Assembly: GCA_002708995.1 (NCBI GenBank)
Contig: PAPT01000038.1
Location: 1 to 48,319, forward strand
Source: Geminicoccus sp.
GTDB taxonomy: Bacteria > Pseudomonadota > Alphaproteobacteria > UBA7985
Length of the DNA stretch: 48,319 nucleotides
Direction: 5' to 3'
A program made the position numbers and the translations under genes. Numbering within the stretch: position 1 is the first letter of the stretch; each line of letters starts with the position of its first letter. The notes beneath the pieces are model-generated. The model saw only the letters and a program-made list of their open reading frames with translations, was not told the DNA's origin and searched no databases. This document shows positions 14,714 to 23,828 of this stretch, piece after piece.

Positions 14714-14745
14714 AAAAAAGACCCGCTGGCGCCTGTCATCGGGTC
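14714..14745 (-). terminator. Rho-independent terminator overlapping a stop codon
   Basis: Read on the minus strand, GACCCG (14745-14740) pairs with CGGGTC (14725-14720) and is followed at once by TTTTTT (14719-14714). The TGA of the upstream minus-strand gene (14744-14746) lies inside the first arm. The site shows that the poorly preserved gene there is, or was, transcribed. Confidence 0.75.
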
Positions 14746-15127
14746 AGGAACGCTCAGCCCCCGGCTCGAGCTCGATAATCGTACTGATGTCCGAGGCTTC
14801 GCGCGGCTGGTCGAGCATGAATGAGATCTTCTGGTTTTCCAACTGGGTGCGGAGGCTGTCTCGGACCTCATCCAGCGTCGATTTAATCTGCTGCCGGTCG
14901 ACGACCACGATGACGTGAAAGCAAAGCGGGTGGTAGTCGGCTCCGGCGCGCGCGTGCCCGCCGCCATGGTGAACACCGCCGCCTTGAAGCGCTCGCCGAA
15001 GCCGCTGTGTATCCGGGTAAGGCTGCCCTATACAGGCGCCTTTGCGCCGCCAGTAATTAAGGAACGAAACTGCTGTGTCTGAAACACCTCGCCCTGAGTT
15101 TTCTGAGTCGTCCGGCCGTGGCGTCAA
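14744..15127 (-). CDS. Unrecognised protein, possibly frameshifted
   Basis: The last 65 residues look like a real protein: HPLCFHVIVVVDRQQIK then a helical stretch and MLDQPREASDISTIIELEPG, ending in a terminator that overlaps the stop. The first 60 residues in this frame (with GGGVHHGGGHARAG) do not look natural. In another frame the bases just upstream encode GFGERFKAAVFTMAAGTRA, a far better N-terminal continuation. The two frames meet in a GC-dinucleotide run near 14945-14955, where slippage is likely. The gene may thus be a frameshifted copy, or its true start may be internal. The nominal start is TTG. No family is recognised. It diverges from the small gene at 15118. Confidence 0.4.
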   Translation of the reverse strand: MTPRPDDSENSGRGVSDTAVSFLNYWRRKGACIGQPYPDTQRLRRALQGGGVHHGGGHARAGADYHPLCFHVIVVVDRQQIKSTLDEVRDSLRTQLENQKISFMLDQPREASDISTIIELEPGAERS

Positions 15128-15321
15128 CGATCTTCCGCAGCGTCGCCAATGAGAACGGGATTTCGATCCCGGATGACCTCTGGCCCCGGATCAAGGGTTA
15201 CAATCTGTCGCTGCTGTTTCAGGCCTATAGCGTGTCCCACGATGTCCAAAACGCACGCTTGAAGAAAAAACTGTCAGATGCGCTTTCACAGCAGATTGAG
15301 ACTCTGATCGAATCGCACTAG
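15118..15321 (+). CDS. Small unrecognised protein
   Basis: A 67-residue frame starting with GTG, with natural-looking content: NENGISIPDDLWPRIKGYNL and then a helical, lysine-rich end (LKKKLSDALSQQIETLIESH). The frame is open upstream back to 15061 without an ATG. In a second frame a GTG at 15075 gives MSETPRPEFSESSGRG before stopping, so the true N-terminus may be separated from this part by a frameshift. No family is recognised. It precedes the sulfotransferase gene by 63 bases on the same strand. Confidence 0.4.
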   Translation: MASTIFRSVANENGISIPDDLWPRIKGYNLSLLFQAYSVSHDVQNARLKKKLSDALSQQIETLIESH

Positions 15322-15384
15322 AAACGCGAGTCATCGGGCAAAACCAACAGGCCCGACGAAGCCCTTTAATCGGAGACCATGACC

Positions 15385-16638
15385 ATGGACGCGCAAGAAA
15401 AAGAACTCGCGACCAACACCCACAAAGACACGGCGGTTGAAGCAGTGGCGACTGAGGCAACCGGCGGCGGGTCTGAACTGCTGGAGGTTGCCGACTACAT
15501 CAAGCCCGAAGTCGCTGAACAGCTTCGGCGCCAGCTGACCAAAGCCAAGCTGTCTCCCCAAAAAGGCCTGATTTACCTCGCGTCGTTCCCGAAATCAGGG
15601 AACACTTGGACGCGTCTCTTCCTGTTCGCGCTGTTCAACCCCTTGGTTCGTGAAGATACGAACTTCAATCTGTCCGACATTGCCGGCCGCGCCGGTCAGA
15701 TGGACGTGACCTTCCAGCTGTTCGAGCGGATTCTTGGGAAGCCGCACTACGAGATCAGCGATCAGGAGGTCGCCCAGACCATGCCGCTCGCCCAAAAGCT
15801 GCTGGCCATCCAGCAGGACAAAAAGGTATTTGTGAAGACGCACCTGTGCAATGGCGCCTGGCACGGCACCCGGACCATCGGCCTCGATACCTTCCGCTCC
15901 GCTGTCTACATCGTGCGTAATCCACTCGACGTGACCCCGTCTTTCGCCAGTCATATGAACACCGACATCGACGGCTCGATTCAGGCTATGGCACGGCCAT
16001 CGCACTTCATCGGCGGCCGGCAGAAGAAATTTGACCTCGAAGAGGCCATCAAGGCTGAAAAGGACAAGCGCCCCGAGCTTTCTGATGAAGAAGCCAAAGA
16101 AAAGGCGCTGTCGCCCGGCCAGATCCCGCAGCTGATGGGGTCGTGGTCCGAGCACGTCTCGTCCTGGACTGCTGAGCCTGACCCGCGCGTGATCTACATG
16201 CGCTACGAGGACATGAAGCACGACCCGGCTGACACCTTCCACCGCACGGCCATGCATCTGGGCCTACCTTTCTCTCGCGAGGAAGTCATCGCTGCAGAAG
16301 AAGCGGTGAAGTTCGACAAGATTCAGGCCAAGGAGAAGGATCAGGGCTTTAAGGAAAAGATGGGCGGCGACGCCTTCTTCCGCAAAGGCAAGACCGGTAA
16401 CTGGAAAGAGGAAATGACCGACGAGCAGGTGCGTCGCGTGATCCGCAATCACCACGAGCAGATGCGTCGCTTCGACTACATTCCCGAGGAATACAAGGAC
16501 TTCGGCGACCAGCTGGCCAAGAACGCCAAGCAGTTCGCCGTGGGCGGCATTACCGGCGTCGGCCGCAAACTCACCTACGCCGACAAGCTGCGCATCAAGC
16601 GCAACCAGAAAAAGAACAAGAACCAACAGGATGGCTGA
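15385..16638 (+). CDS. Sulfotransferase-domain protein with charged extensions
   Basis: A 417-residue protein with the PAPS-dependent sulfotransferase fold. The 5'-phosphosulfate loop is YLASFPKSGNTWTR (about 64-77), the 3'-phosphate site is VRNPLDVTPSFASH (about 177-190), and the late PAPS-binding loop is FFRKGKTGNWKEEM (about 332-345). It should transfer sulfate to a hydroxyl or amine of an unknown acceptor. Unusual parts are a disordered acidic start of about 40 residues, a Lys/Glu-rich insert (about 209-245), and a very basic tail (KLRIKRNQKKNKNQQ). No signal peptide is visible, so it is cytoplasmic or membrane-associated through its basic tail. ATG 15385 has GGAG 9 bases upstream; ATG 15379 is also in frame. 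Its stop overlaps the next gene's start. Confidence 0.9.
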   Translation: MDAQEKELATNTHKDTAVEAVATEATGGGSELLEVADYIKPEVAEQLRRQLTKAKLSPQKGLIYLASFPKSGNTWTRLFLFALFNPLVREDTNFNLSDIAGRAGQMDVTFQLFERILGKPHYEISDQEVAQTMPLAQKLLAIQQDKKVFVKTHLCNGAWHGTRTIGLDTFRSAVYIVRNPLDVTPSFASHMNTDIDGSIQAMARPSHFIGGRQKKFDLEEAIKAEKDKRPELSDEEAKEKALSPGQIPQLMGSWSEHVSSWTAEPDPRVIYMRYEDMKHDPADTFHRTAMHLGLPFSREEVIAAEEAVKFDKIQAKEKDQGFKEKMGGDAFFRKGKTGNWKEEMTDEQVRRVIRNHHEQMRRFDYIPEEYKDFGDQLAKNAKQFAVGGITGVGRKLTYADKLRIKRNQKKNKNQQDG

Positions 16639-17596
16639 GCCTGCTGTGCTGCCTGCGTATCGCCAATACTTTGCTGCGCCTGCGCCCTCGCATGCCTCAG
16701 CCCCGACTTCGGCCCCGAGCGTGGTTCTTGGTGGTTCGTCCGCCGTCCGGCGCTCAGTGCTGCAGCTGGCAGCCTTGGGCATTCTAGCCGGTTTGACAGC
16801 TTGCGGCGCAACTGACGAGATCAACCTCATCGCCGGTGACAACACCATAAGCTTTGCGCAGGACGAAACCGGTCGTTATACCCGAACCGATGTCGGCGCA
16901 CTGGGCGATCTGCGTGCGGTCCTGCCCGAGGGCGTGGTGCCGGTGAGCGGCATTCTTTCCGCAAGCGGTGAGCTGGCTGCAGGATCGACCTTGTCGACAG
17001 CCCAGACGCAAAACAGCGGTGGCGCCGGTGGTTTCGGCTTTGGAAACTTTACCTTCCGCACGGCCCGTAGCGCAGAGCTCGAAGCCGAGCGGCAGGCCGC
17101 CGCAGCGCGCGGTGAAGCAATAGGGACGGCCAGCGAAGGGCAGGGCGGCTTCGGTTTTCTTGGTCGCTTCTTTGGGATAGGCGGCGATCTGGCGGCTGAG
17201 ACCTTTGGAGTCGATGAACCGGTCCTCGGCTCGGACGGGCTGCCAGTTGCCAGCGATCTCGCGGCCGTTCCGTCGGCGAGAGGCAGCGTAAACCCCTACC
17301 TCTGGGATGCTACGGCGCGGACGCTGGCCTTCATGCCAGTTTCGCAGGCGAACTGGGCTGTTGGGCTGTTCTCCACCGACTGGTATTCCGGGACTGAAGC
17401 GCGGCCCGAGCGGGTGCGTGTCGATGTCCAGCACACCAGCGATGTTCTGGGGCCGGGATCCTTCCACGTGACGGTCCACCGCCAGATTCTGGAGCAGGGT
17501 ATGTGGCGGAGTGCGCCATCGTCGCTGCCGGCCGCGCGTGAGTTAGAGGGTCAGATTTTGCGCGTCGCCCAGCAGCTGAAGATCAGCCTGAATTGA
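16631..17596 (+). CDS. DUF3576 lipoprotein
   Basis: A 321-residue envelope protein with a C-terminal DUF3576 domain: VNPYLWDATARTLAFMPVSQ, then STDWYSGTEARPERVRVDV and a final LEGQILRVAQQLKIS. A lipobox LAGLTAC places the lipidated cysteine at residue 58 from ATG 16631, preceded by an RRS and a hydrophobic stretch. From GTG 16721 the signal would have a normal 27 residues, so that start deserves attention; ATG 16631 overlaps the sulfotransferase stop by 8 bases and suggests coupling. The middle carries Gly/Phe-rich runs (GGAGGFGFGNF and GGFGFLGRFFGIGG), which I have not seen as part of the domain. DUF3576 genes typically sit just before leuS-lptE in alphaproteobacteria, as here, hinting at an outer-membrane role. 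Confidence 0.88.
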   Translation: MAEPAVLPAYRQYFAAPAPSHASAPTSAPSVVLGGSSAVRRSVLQLAALGILAGLTACGATDEINLIAGDNTISFAQDETGRYTRTDVGALGDLRAVLPEGVVPVSGILSASGELAAGSTLSTAQTQNSGGAGGFGFGNFTFRTARSAELEAERQAAAARGEAIGTASEGQGGFGFLGRFFGIGGDLAAETFGVDEPVLGSDGLPVASDLAAVPSARGSVNPYLWDATARTLAFMPVSQANWAVGLFSTDWYSGTEARPERVRVDVQHTSDVLGPGSFHVTVHRQILEQGMWRSAPSSLPAARELEGQILRVAQQLKISLN

Positions 17597-17743
17597 CCCT
17601 TTCCCTGGAACCCGGGTGCCACGGCCGCGAAAACCGGCTGCAGGCGCCGCATAGCTTCCAGCCGGGTCCGAGCCTTTCCACCCGGCCACCCCTGCGGCAA
17701 GAATGGCCGCCATCATTGACCGCCACATGATCGGGACTGATCC

Positions 17744-20296
17744 ATGAGCACCGACCGCTATAACGCCACCGCCGCTGAGAAAAAGTGGCAGTCCGTCTGG
17801 GATGAGCGGCAGGCCTTTCGCGCCGAGACCGATCCCAGCCGCAAAAAGTACTACGTGCTGGAAATGTTCCCCTACCCCTCGGGCGCTATTCACATGGGTC
17901 ACGTCCGCAACTACACGCTGGGTGACGTGGTGGCGCGGTACAAGCGCGCGCGCGGCTATAACGTGCTGCACCCCATCGGCTGGGATGCCTTTGGCCTGCC
18001 TGCCGAGAATGCGGCTTTCGAGCGGAAGGTGCACCCGGCCGACTGGACCTATCGCAACATCGATCTGATGCGGACCGAGCTGAAATCCATGGGCCTGTCG
18101 ATCGACTGGACCCGTGAATTCGCCACCTGCGACCCCGAGTACTACGAGCAGCAGCAGCGCATGTTCATCGAGATGTACCGAAAGGGGCTGGTCTACCAGA
18201 AGGAAAGCTGGGTCAACTGGGACCCGGTCGAGATGACCGTGCTGGCCAACGAGCAGGTCGAGAACGGCCGCGGCTGGCGCTCCGGTGCGCTGGTGGAAAA
18301 GCGGCAGCTGACCCAGTGGTTCTTCAAGATCACCGACTATGCCCCGCAACTGCTGGATGCGATCCACAACGATCTGGACCGCTGGCCAGACAAGGTGCGG
18401 CTGATGCAGGAAAACTGGATCGGCCGGTCGGAAGGCGCGGAAATGGCGCTGCCGATAGAGGGGCGCGACGACCAGCTGGTGGTTTTTACCACCCGTCCCG
18501 ACACGATCTATGGCGCGTCGTTCTTTGCCATGGCGCCCGAGCATCCGCTCGCCAGTGAACTCGCCGCCGATAACCCCGAGCTGGCCGAGTTCATCCGCGA
18601 ATGCCAGCGCTCTGGCACGTCTGAAGCCGAACTGGAAACGCAGGAGAAGAAGGGCTTCGACACCGGCCTGCGCGCGCAACATCCAGCCTTCCCCGATCAG
18701 ACCCTGCCACTGTTGGTCGCCAATTTCATCCTCATGGACTACGGCACCGGCGCCATTTTCGGCTGTCCGGGCCACGATCAGCGCGACCTCGAATTCGCAC
18801 GCAAATATAACCTTCCCGTTATCAGGGTGGTCGCCGGTCCCGACGGCGAAGACGGCCCGATCGGCGAAGAGGCCTACGTCGGCGATGGCCCACACGTCAA
18901 TTCCGGCCCGCTCGACGGCCTGAAGACCGATGAGGCCAAGTCGCAGGCCATCGCCATGCTCGCAGGCTGCGACCACGGCAAGAGCCGCATCACCTACCGC
19001 CTGCGCGACTGGGGTGCTTCGCGGCAGCGCTATTGGGGCTGCCCGATCCCCATGACCCAATGTGACACCTGCGGCGTGGTGCCGGTTGCCGACGATCAGC
19101 TCCCGGTTGAGCTGCCCAAGGACGTCAGCTTCGACAAGCCCGGCAACCCGCTCGACCACCATCCGACATGGACCCAGACCACCTGTGCCAAGTGCGGCGG
19201 TCCGGCCTGGCGCGAGACGGACACGCTCGACACCTTCGTCGACAGCTCCTGGTACTTCGCCCGCTTCACTTCGCCCCGCGCCGAAACCCCGGTCATTCGC
19301 GAGGATGCCGACTACTGGCTGCCGGTCGATCAGTACGTGGGCGGGGTCGAGCACGCCGTGCTTCACCTGCTCTACTCCCGCTTTTTCACCCGCGCGATGA
19401 GCGTCATCGGACAGGGTTCGGTCGACGAGCCCTTCGCCGGCCTGTTCACGCAGGGGATGGTCTGCCACGAGACCTATCAGGACCCGGATGGCAACTGGCT
19501 CGCCCCCGATGAGATCGAGAAGAGCGGCGACTGCTTCATCACGCTCGACGGCGGCAAGCCGGTCGACGTCGGCCGCGTGATCAAGATGTCGAAGTCCAAG
19601 CGCAACGTTGTCGCCCCGGCCCAGATCATTCAGGTCTACGGCGCGGACACGGCCCGCTGGTTCATGCTGTCCGACTGTCCACCAGACCGCGATCTCGAGT
19701 GGACTGAGTCCGGCGCTGAGGGCGCCTGGCGCTTCACCCAGCGCGTGTTCCGGCTGGTGACGGAGGCCGCCGGGGCACTGGATCAGCCCGGCGACGCCGA
19801 TGCTCCGGCCATGAAGGCGCTGCGCGTTGCCAGCCACAAGATGGCCGACGGCGTGACACAGGACATCGAGACCTTCGGCTTCAACAAGTCCGTCGCGCGG
19901 CTCTACGAATTCGCCAACGATCTGGGTAAGGCGCTGGGCCAGCCCGGCGTGGCGGGAGAGCCGCTGGGCGAGTGCCTGCGCTTCTTCATCCGCGCCTTCG
20001 AGCCGATGATGCCCCATCTGGCGCAGGAGCTTTGGGCGCAGCTGGGTCTGGAGGACCTCGTCTGCCTGGCGCCCTGGCCCGAGGTCGATCCGGCGCTGCT
20101 GGTCGACGACAGTGTGACCATCGGCGTGCAGGTCAACGGCAAGCTGCGCGGAACCATCGACATGCCCAAGGATGCGAGCAAGGAAGACACCGTGGCCGCG
20201 GCCATGGCGCTGGAAGGTGTCCAGCGGACGCTGGACGGCAACCCGCCCAAGACGGTCATCGTCGTGCCCGGGCGCATCGTCAACATCGTGGCCTGA
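17744..20296 (+). CDS. leuS: Leucyl-tRNA synthetase
   Basis: An 850-residue class I synthetase, the expected bacterial length. The HIGH-type motif is HMGH (50-53) in [20 protein letters not shown]; the KMSKS motif is at 614-618. The CP1 editing domain spans roughly 220-415 ([20 protein letters not shown] marks its entry). Zinc-type cysteine pairs appear in CDTCG and CAKCG in the 440-490 region, and the C-terminal domain closes with VQVNGKLRG. It charges tRNA(Leu) in the cytoplasm. It is followed after 3 bases by lptE and then holA, a conserved alphaproteobacterial operon. The 147 bases before it contain no clear attenuator. A long open frame on the opposite strand is an artefact of G+C-rich codons. 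Confidence 0.98.
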   Translation: MSTDRYNATAAEKKWQSVWDERQAFRAETDPSRKKYYVLEMFPYPSGAIHMGHVRNYTLGDVVARYKRARGYNVLHPIGWDAFGLPAENAAFERKVHPADWTYRNIDLMRTELKSMGLSIDWTREFATCDPEYYEQQQRMFIEMYRKGLVYQKESWVNWDPVEMTVLANEQVENGRGWRSGALVEKRQLTQWFFKITDYAPQLLDAIHNDLDRWPDKVRLMQENWIGRSEGAEMALPIEGRDDQLVVFTTRPDTIYGASFFAMAPEHPLASELAADNPELAEFIRECQRSGTSEAELETQEKKGFDTGLRAQHPAFPDQTLPLLVANFILMDYGTGAIFGCPGHDQRDLEFARKYNLPVIRVVAGPDGEDGPIGEEAYVGDGPHVNSGPLDGLKTDEAKSQAIAMLAGCDHGKSRITYRLRDWGASRQRYWGCPIPMTQCDTCGVVPVADDQLPVELPKDVSFDKPGNPLDHHPTWTQTTCAKCGGPAWRETDTLDTFVDSSWYFARFTSPRAETPVIREDADYWLPVDQYVGGVEHAVLHLLYSRFFTRAMSVIGQGSVDEPFAGLFTQGMVCHETYQDPDGNWLAPDEIEKSGDCFITLDGGKPVDVGRVIKMSKSKRNVVAPAQIIQVYGADTARWFMLSDCPPDRDLEWTESGAEGAWRFTQRVFRLVTEAAGALDQPGDADAPAMKALRVASHKMADGVTQDIETFGFNKSVARLYEFANDLGKALGQPGVAGEPLGECLRFFIRAFEPMMPHLAQELWAQLGLEDLVCLAPWPEVDPALLVDDSVTIGVQVNGKLRGTIDMPKDASKEDTVAAAMALEGVQRTLDGNPPKTVIVVPGRIVNIVA

Positions 20297-20299
20297 TCC

Positions 20300-20815
20300 A
20301 TGGTCCGGGTCGGCGCCGCGCTGCTGTTTCTGCTGCTGAGCCTCGCCGGGTGCGGGTTCCAGCCCCAGCTGCGCGATTCCACTGGTCAGTATGATATTGC
20401 CATTCCGTCGATCGCGGCACGTGACGGGCAGGTGCTCCGCGCCGCGCTGGTCCAGCGGCTTAACCGCTTCGAGCAGCCCCGGAATCCGCTCTACGCGCTG
20501 GAGCTACAGCTCAGCGTCGACACCGACGAGGTGCTGGCCCTGAACCCGCGCGCTTGCCTGACTGACGGTCGGAATTGCAGCTGGTCCGAGGTTGAAGCCA
20601 CGGCCCGGTTCCAGATCCGCACCACTGGCGTGGCTGGTTCCGGTCAAGCCGAGGCCATTGTCTGGCAGGGCTTTGCCCGCGGTCGCTCTGACCAGCGCCG
20701 GGCGCAGACCGGCTGGCGCTTCGGTAGCGCAGCGGAGCAGGCCAGAACCCGGGCGCTGCATCAGCTCGCTGACGATTTGGCTTTGCAGGTTTCCGTGGCA
20801 TTGTCCCGACCATGA
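20300..20815 (+). CDS. lptE: LPS-assembly lipoprotein LptE
   Basis: A 171-residue lipoprotein. The signal peptide ends in the lipobox LAGC with the modified cysteine at residue 18, followed by GFQPQLRD, the family's usual GF-P start. The rest is an alpha/beta fold with strands such as LYALELQLSVDTDEVL and a C-terminal helix (LHQLADDLALQVSVAL). LptE plugs the LptD outer-membrane barrel that inserts lipopolysaccharide. Sequence identity in this family is low, so the call rests on length, lipobox and position directly between leuS (3-base gap) and holA (ATGA overlap). Confidence 0.88.
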   Translation: MVRVGAALLFLLLSLAGCGFQPQLRDSTGQYDIAIPSIAARDGQVLRAALVQRLNRFEQPRNPLYALELQLSVDTDEVLALNPRACLTDGRNCSWSEVEATARFQIRTTGVAGSGQAEAIVWQGFARGRSDQRRAQTGWRFGSAAEQARTRALHQLADDLALQVSVALSRP

Positions 20816-21846
20816 AGGTTTCTTCCGCCAGCGCCGATGCATTCTGCCGCGCCGCGCCGCAGCGCGCCCGGATGGCGCTGGTCTACGGCCCTGACCGCGG
20901 GCTGGTTCAGGAGCGAGTCAAGCTGATCCGCGAGGCTGTCTTCGGCGCCGAATTTGACCCCATGAACCACGTGCGCTTTACCGCCAACGAAATCGAGGCT
21001 GATCCGACCCGGCTGGTCGACGAAGCCCACGCGCTGTCGCTCATGGGCGGCCCGCGGCTGGTGGAGGCCACGGGCAGCGATGCCGACTTGGTGCGCGCAG
21101 TGACGGTGCTGCAGACCGAGCCGGACAAGCTTGCGGCCTTTGTGCTGCTGACCGCCGGCGAGCTGACCCCGCGCGCCAAGATCCGGGTGATGGCAGAGAA
21201 GGCAGACGGCTTCGCGGCCGTGCCCTGCTACAGTGATGATGCCAACACGCTGCCAGCGCTGATCCGGCAGGTGCTCGAAGAGGAACACGGCCTGAGCGTC
21301 AGTGCCGATGCCCGGCAGGCGTTGCAGGGCCATCTGGGCGGTGACCGGGCGCTGACCCTGAACGAGCTGCAGAAGCTGGCGCTTTACGTCGGCCCGGAAG
21401 CCGGCGAAGTCACGCTGGAAGACGTGCAGGCTTGCGCGCCCAACGCGGCGGGGCTAGAGCTGGACCGGCTGCTGTTCGCCGTCACCGCTGGCAACGCCGC
21501 GCGGGTGGACAGCGAGTTCGAGCGCCAGTTGGCTGCGGGCACGGACCCCAACGCCGTGCTGAGCATGCTGCGCATGCACCTCAACCGCTTCATGTCGGTT
21601 GGCGTGGCCGTGGGTGAGGGAAAGACGATGCAGGCCGCGATCGCCGGGCTGCGCCCGTCCCTGTTCTTCAAGACCAAGGATGCCTTCACGGCGCAAGCGC
21701 GAGACTGGCCACTGCCGCGCAGCCTCACGGCGCTGGATCTGGTTAAAAACTGTCTGGCGGCGGTGCGGCAGACCGATGCGCCGGTGAATGCGCTGACCCG
21801 GCAATGCTTGTTCGATATTGCCCGCAGTGGCAGCGGGCGGGCCTAG
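20812..21846 (+). CDS. holA: DNA polymerase III delta subunit
   Basis: A 344-residue clamp-loader subunit. The start overlaps the lptE stop as ATGA (20812-20815), so translation is coupled. Recognisable parts are RMALVYGPDRGLVQERVKLI in domain I (with the typical YGxDxxL), LMGGPRLVEATG, LNELQKLALYVG in domain II, and the C-terminal helical collar region with DLVKNCLAAVRQTDAPVNAL. The delta subunit opens the sliding clamp during loading at the replication fork. Length matches the family. It closes the leuS-lptE-holA operon and faces rlmN tail to tail with 30 bases between the stops. Confidence 0.95.
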   Translation: MKVSSASADAFCRAAPQRARMALVYGPDRGLVQERVKLIREAVFGAEFDPMNHVRFTANEIEADPTRLVDEAHALSLMGGPRLVEATGSDADLVRAVTVLQTEPDKLAAFVLLTAGELTPRAKIRVMAEKADGFAAVPCYSDDANTLPALIRQVLEEEHGLSVSADARQALQGHLGGDRALTLNELQKLALYVGPEAGEVTLEDVQACAPNAAGLELDRLLFAVTAGNAARVDSEFERQLAAGTDPNAVLSMLRMHLNRFMSVGVAVGEGKTMQAAIAGLRPSLFFKTKDAFTAQARDWPLPRSLTALDLVKNCLAAVRQTDAPVNALTRQCLFDIARSGSGRA

Positions 21847-21876
21847 AGCCCCTCTCCGCGCTGCTCTTCGGTCCGG

Positions 21877-23073
21877 TCAATCGACCGCTGCGACCTGTGC
21901 TGCCAGATGTGCCGCTGCGAGACGATCCCGCTCCGAGCGCCGGAGCTTCTGGCTTTCCGACTTGAGCTGACCGCAGGCGGCGAGGATGTCTTCCCCGCGC
22001 GTGGTGCGTACCGGCGCCGACAGCCCCGCGTCCTGAATGATGGTCTGGAACGCAGCGATCCGGGTTGCGCTCGAACACTCGAAGTCCGACCCCGGCCACG
22101 GATTGAAGGGGATCAGGTTGATCTTCGATGGAATACCCTTGAGCAGCCGCACCAGCTGCCGCGCGTCGGCGTCGCTGTCGTTCACGCCCTTGAGCATAAC
22201 GTATTCGAAGGTGATCCGCCGCGCGTTGGTGACGCCGGGGTAGGTGCGGCAGGCGTCGAGCAGTTCTTCCAACGGATACTTCTTGTTGATCGGCATGATG
22301 TGGTCACGGGTGTCGTCGTCGACCGCGTGCAGGGAGATCGCGAGGTTGACGTTGAGCTCCTCGCCACACTTGCGCATCGCCGGCACGACGCCGGAGGTCG
22401 ACAGCGTGATCCGCCGCTTGGACAGCGACAGGCCCTCGCCATCCATGACGATGCGCAGCGCGGCGGCAACGTTGTCGTAGTTATAGAGCGGCTCGCCCAT
22501 GCCCATCATCACCACGTTGGTGATCATGCGTGAATGGTCCGAGGGGGTCGGCCACTCGCCGAAGGCATCGCGGGCGAGCATCATCTGACCCACGACCTCG
22601 GCCGCCGTCAGGTTGCGGACCAGCTTCTGGGTGCCGGTGTGGCAGAACTTGCAGGTCAGCGTGCAGCCGACCTGGCTGGAGACGCACAGGGTGCCGCGAT
22701 CCGCCTCCGGAATGTGGACGGTCTCGACCTCGTTGCCATCGGGGAACTTGAGTAGCCATTTCGCGGTGCCGTCGACGCTGTTCAGCGCCTCAGAGACCTG
22801 GGGGCGCTCGATGACGAATTCATCGGCCAGATTCTGCCGGAAATCCTTGGACAGATTGGTCATGGCGTCGAAGTCGGTGACACCGTGCCAGTACAGCCAT
22901 TGCCACAGCTGCTTGGTGCGGAACGGCTTGTGCCCCCGCTCGACCAGCATGTCGTTGAGCTGCGTGCGCGGAATGCCGATCAGGTTGACCCGCTGGCCGT
23001 CGGCCGAGGCAAACTGTCCGGGGTTCAGGTCCGGTGAGGGACTTATTTCCGGGGTGGCGGCAATCTGGTTCAT
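21877..23073 (-). CDS. rlmN: Dual-specificity 23S rRNA/tRNA adenine-C2 methyltransferase RlmN
   Basis: A 398-residue radical-SAM enzyme. The 4Fe-4S motif is CTLTCKFC (Cys137, Cys141, Cys144). An N-terminal helical accessory domain contains [20 protein letters not shown]; the radical-SAM barrel includes [12 protein letters not shown] and [20 protein letters not shown]; near the C-terminus the catalytic cysteine is expected in [13 protein letters not shown]. RlmN methylates C2 of A2503 in 23S rRNA and A37 of several tRNAs using two SAM molecules. The first 25 residues are extra and disordered. It is about 75 bases downstream of the IalB-type gene on the same strand. Confidence 0.97.
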   Translation of the reverse strand: MNQIAATPEISPSPDLNPGQFASADGQRVNLIGIPRTQLNDMLVERGHKPFRTKQLWQWLYWHGVTDFDAMTNLSKDFRQNLADEFVIERPQVSEALNSVDGTAKWLLKFPDGNEVETVHIPEADRGTLCVSSQVGCTLTCKFCHTGTQKLVRNLTAAEVVGQMMLARDAFGEWPTPSDHSRMITNVVMMGMGEPLYNYDNVAAALRIVMDGEGLSLSKRRITLSTSGVVPAMRKCGEELNVNLAISLHAVDDDTRDHIMPINKKYPLEELLDACRTYPGVTNARRITFEYVMLKGVNDSDADARQLVRLLKGIPSKINLIPFNPWPGSDFECSSATRIAAFQTIIQDAGLSAPVRTTRGEDILAACGQLKSESQKLRRSERDRLAAAHLAAQVAAVD

Positions 23074-23148
23074 GGCCCTGCAGTGCCACAGACCGCGGGC
23101 AGGCTCAACGGTGGGCGGCTATGCGCCCACCCCTCGATCCATGGCAAA

Positions 23149-23661
23149 TCAAACGTTACAGGCTTGCGAAATCTTGTCGTAGGCCTTGGTGAAGCCGCGT
23201 AACGAGAACTGATCGCGGATGTCGTTGCCCCGTGCCGACCGGCTTTCGATAGTTAGGCTGAGGCCACGCTTGAGCGCCGTAATCATCGCCGCGTCGTCTT
23301 CCGGGTGGCTCCACGCGGTTTCGCCGCCCTTGCTGAACATGGCGAAGTTCTTACCGCCGACCGAGGCGATCGGGCGCTTGCTCGCATCCATGGGGAAGCC
23401 GGATTCGAAGGAAATCACACGGGTTTCCTGCCCCGGACGGTGGGCGACCAACAGCCATGGGTCGCCGCGGCGCAGATTACCGGGCTGCGAGGACTGGGGA
23501 TCGGTCAGCATCCAGCACACCACCTGACCCGATGGCTCGACCATGCGGAAGGCCTGCCAGGCGGTGAAGTCGCCGAGCTTCTCCGGCTTCTGGGCAGCCG
23601 CGACCGAACCGGAAGCAAGCACCGCAATCAGGGACAAGAGCCAGAAACGCAGGTTGTTCAT
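23149..23661 (-). CDS. IalB-type secreted protein (invasion-associated locus B family)
   Basis: A 170-residue exported protein. A signal peptide spans about residues 1-23 (FWLLSLIAVLASGSVAAAQ). The mature domain shows the IalB pattern: LGDFTAWQAF, a single central cysteine in VVCWMLTDP (Cys49), PWLLVAHRPGQE, FESGFPMDA, FAMFSKGGETAW, and a second cysteine close to the end (Cys168), which probably forms a disulfide with the first. The family is named for a Bartonella factor but is widespread in free-living alphaproteobacteria, where the role is unknown. ATG 23661 is chosen because it starts the signal peptide; 14 additional in-frame codons upstream lack a ribosome site. Confidence 0.85.
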   Translation of the reverse strand: MNNLRFWLLSLIAVLASGSVAAAQKPEKLGDFTAWQAFRMVEPSGQVVCWMLTDPQSSQPGNLRRGDPWLLVAHRPGQETRVISFESGFPMDASKRPIASVGGKNFAMFSKGGETAWSHPEDDAAMITALKRGLSLTIESRSARGNDIRDQFSLRGFTKAYDKISQACNV

Positions 23662-23828
23662 TGGTACAATTCCCAAAGTCTTGATGACCCGACCCGAAAC
23701 CACTTCGGGGAGAGCCCTTCACTGTCAATGTAGCGCGTGTTTTAGACGAAAACACGGCTGAAATTCCACTGCAGGCCTAGGCTCGCGGGCCTGTGACCGC
23801 AGACTGTGGCAGACGTGCCAGCTTAGAC

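Noticed and set aside
17543-20017. Long minus-strand open frame across leuS (824 codons)
   Set aside because: It is exactly antisense to a clear leuS, has no domain, and arises from G+C-rich third positions on the coding strand.
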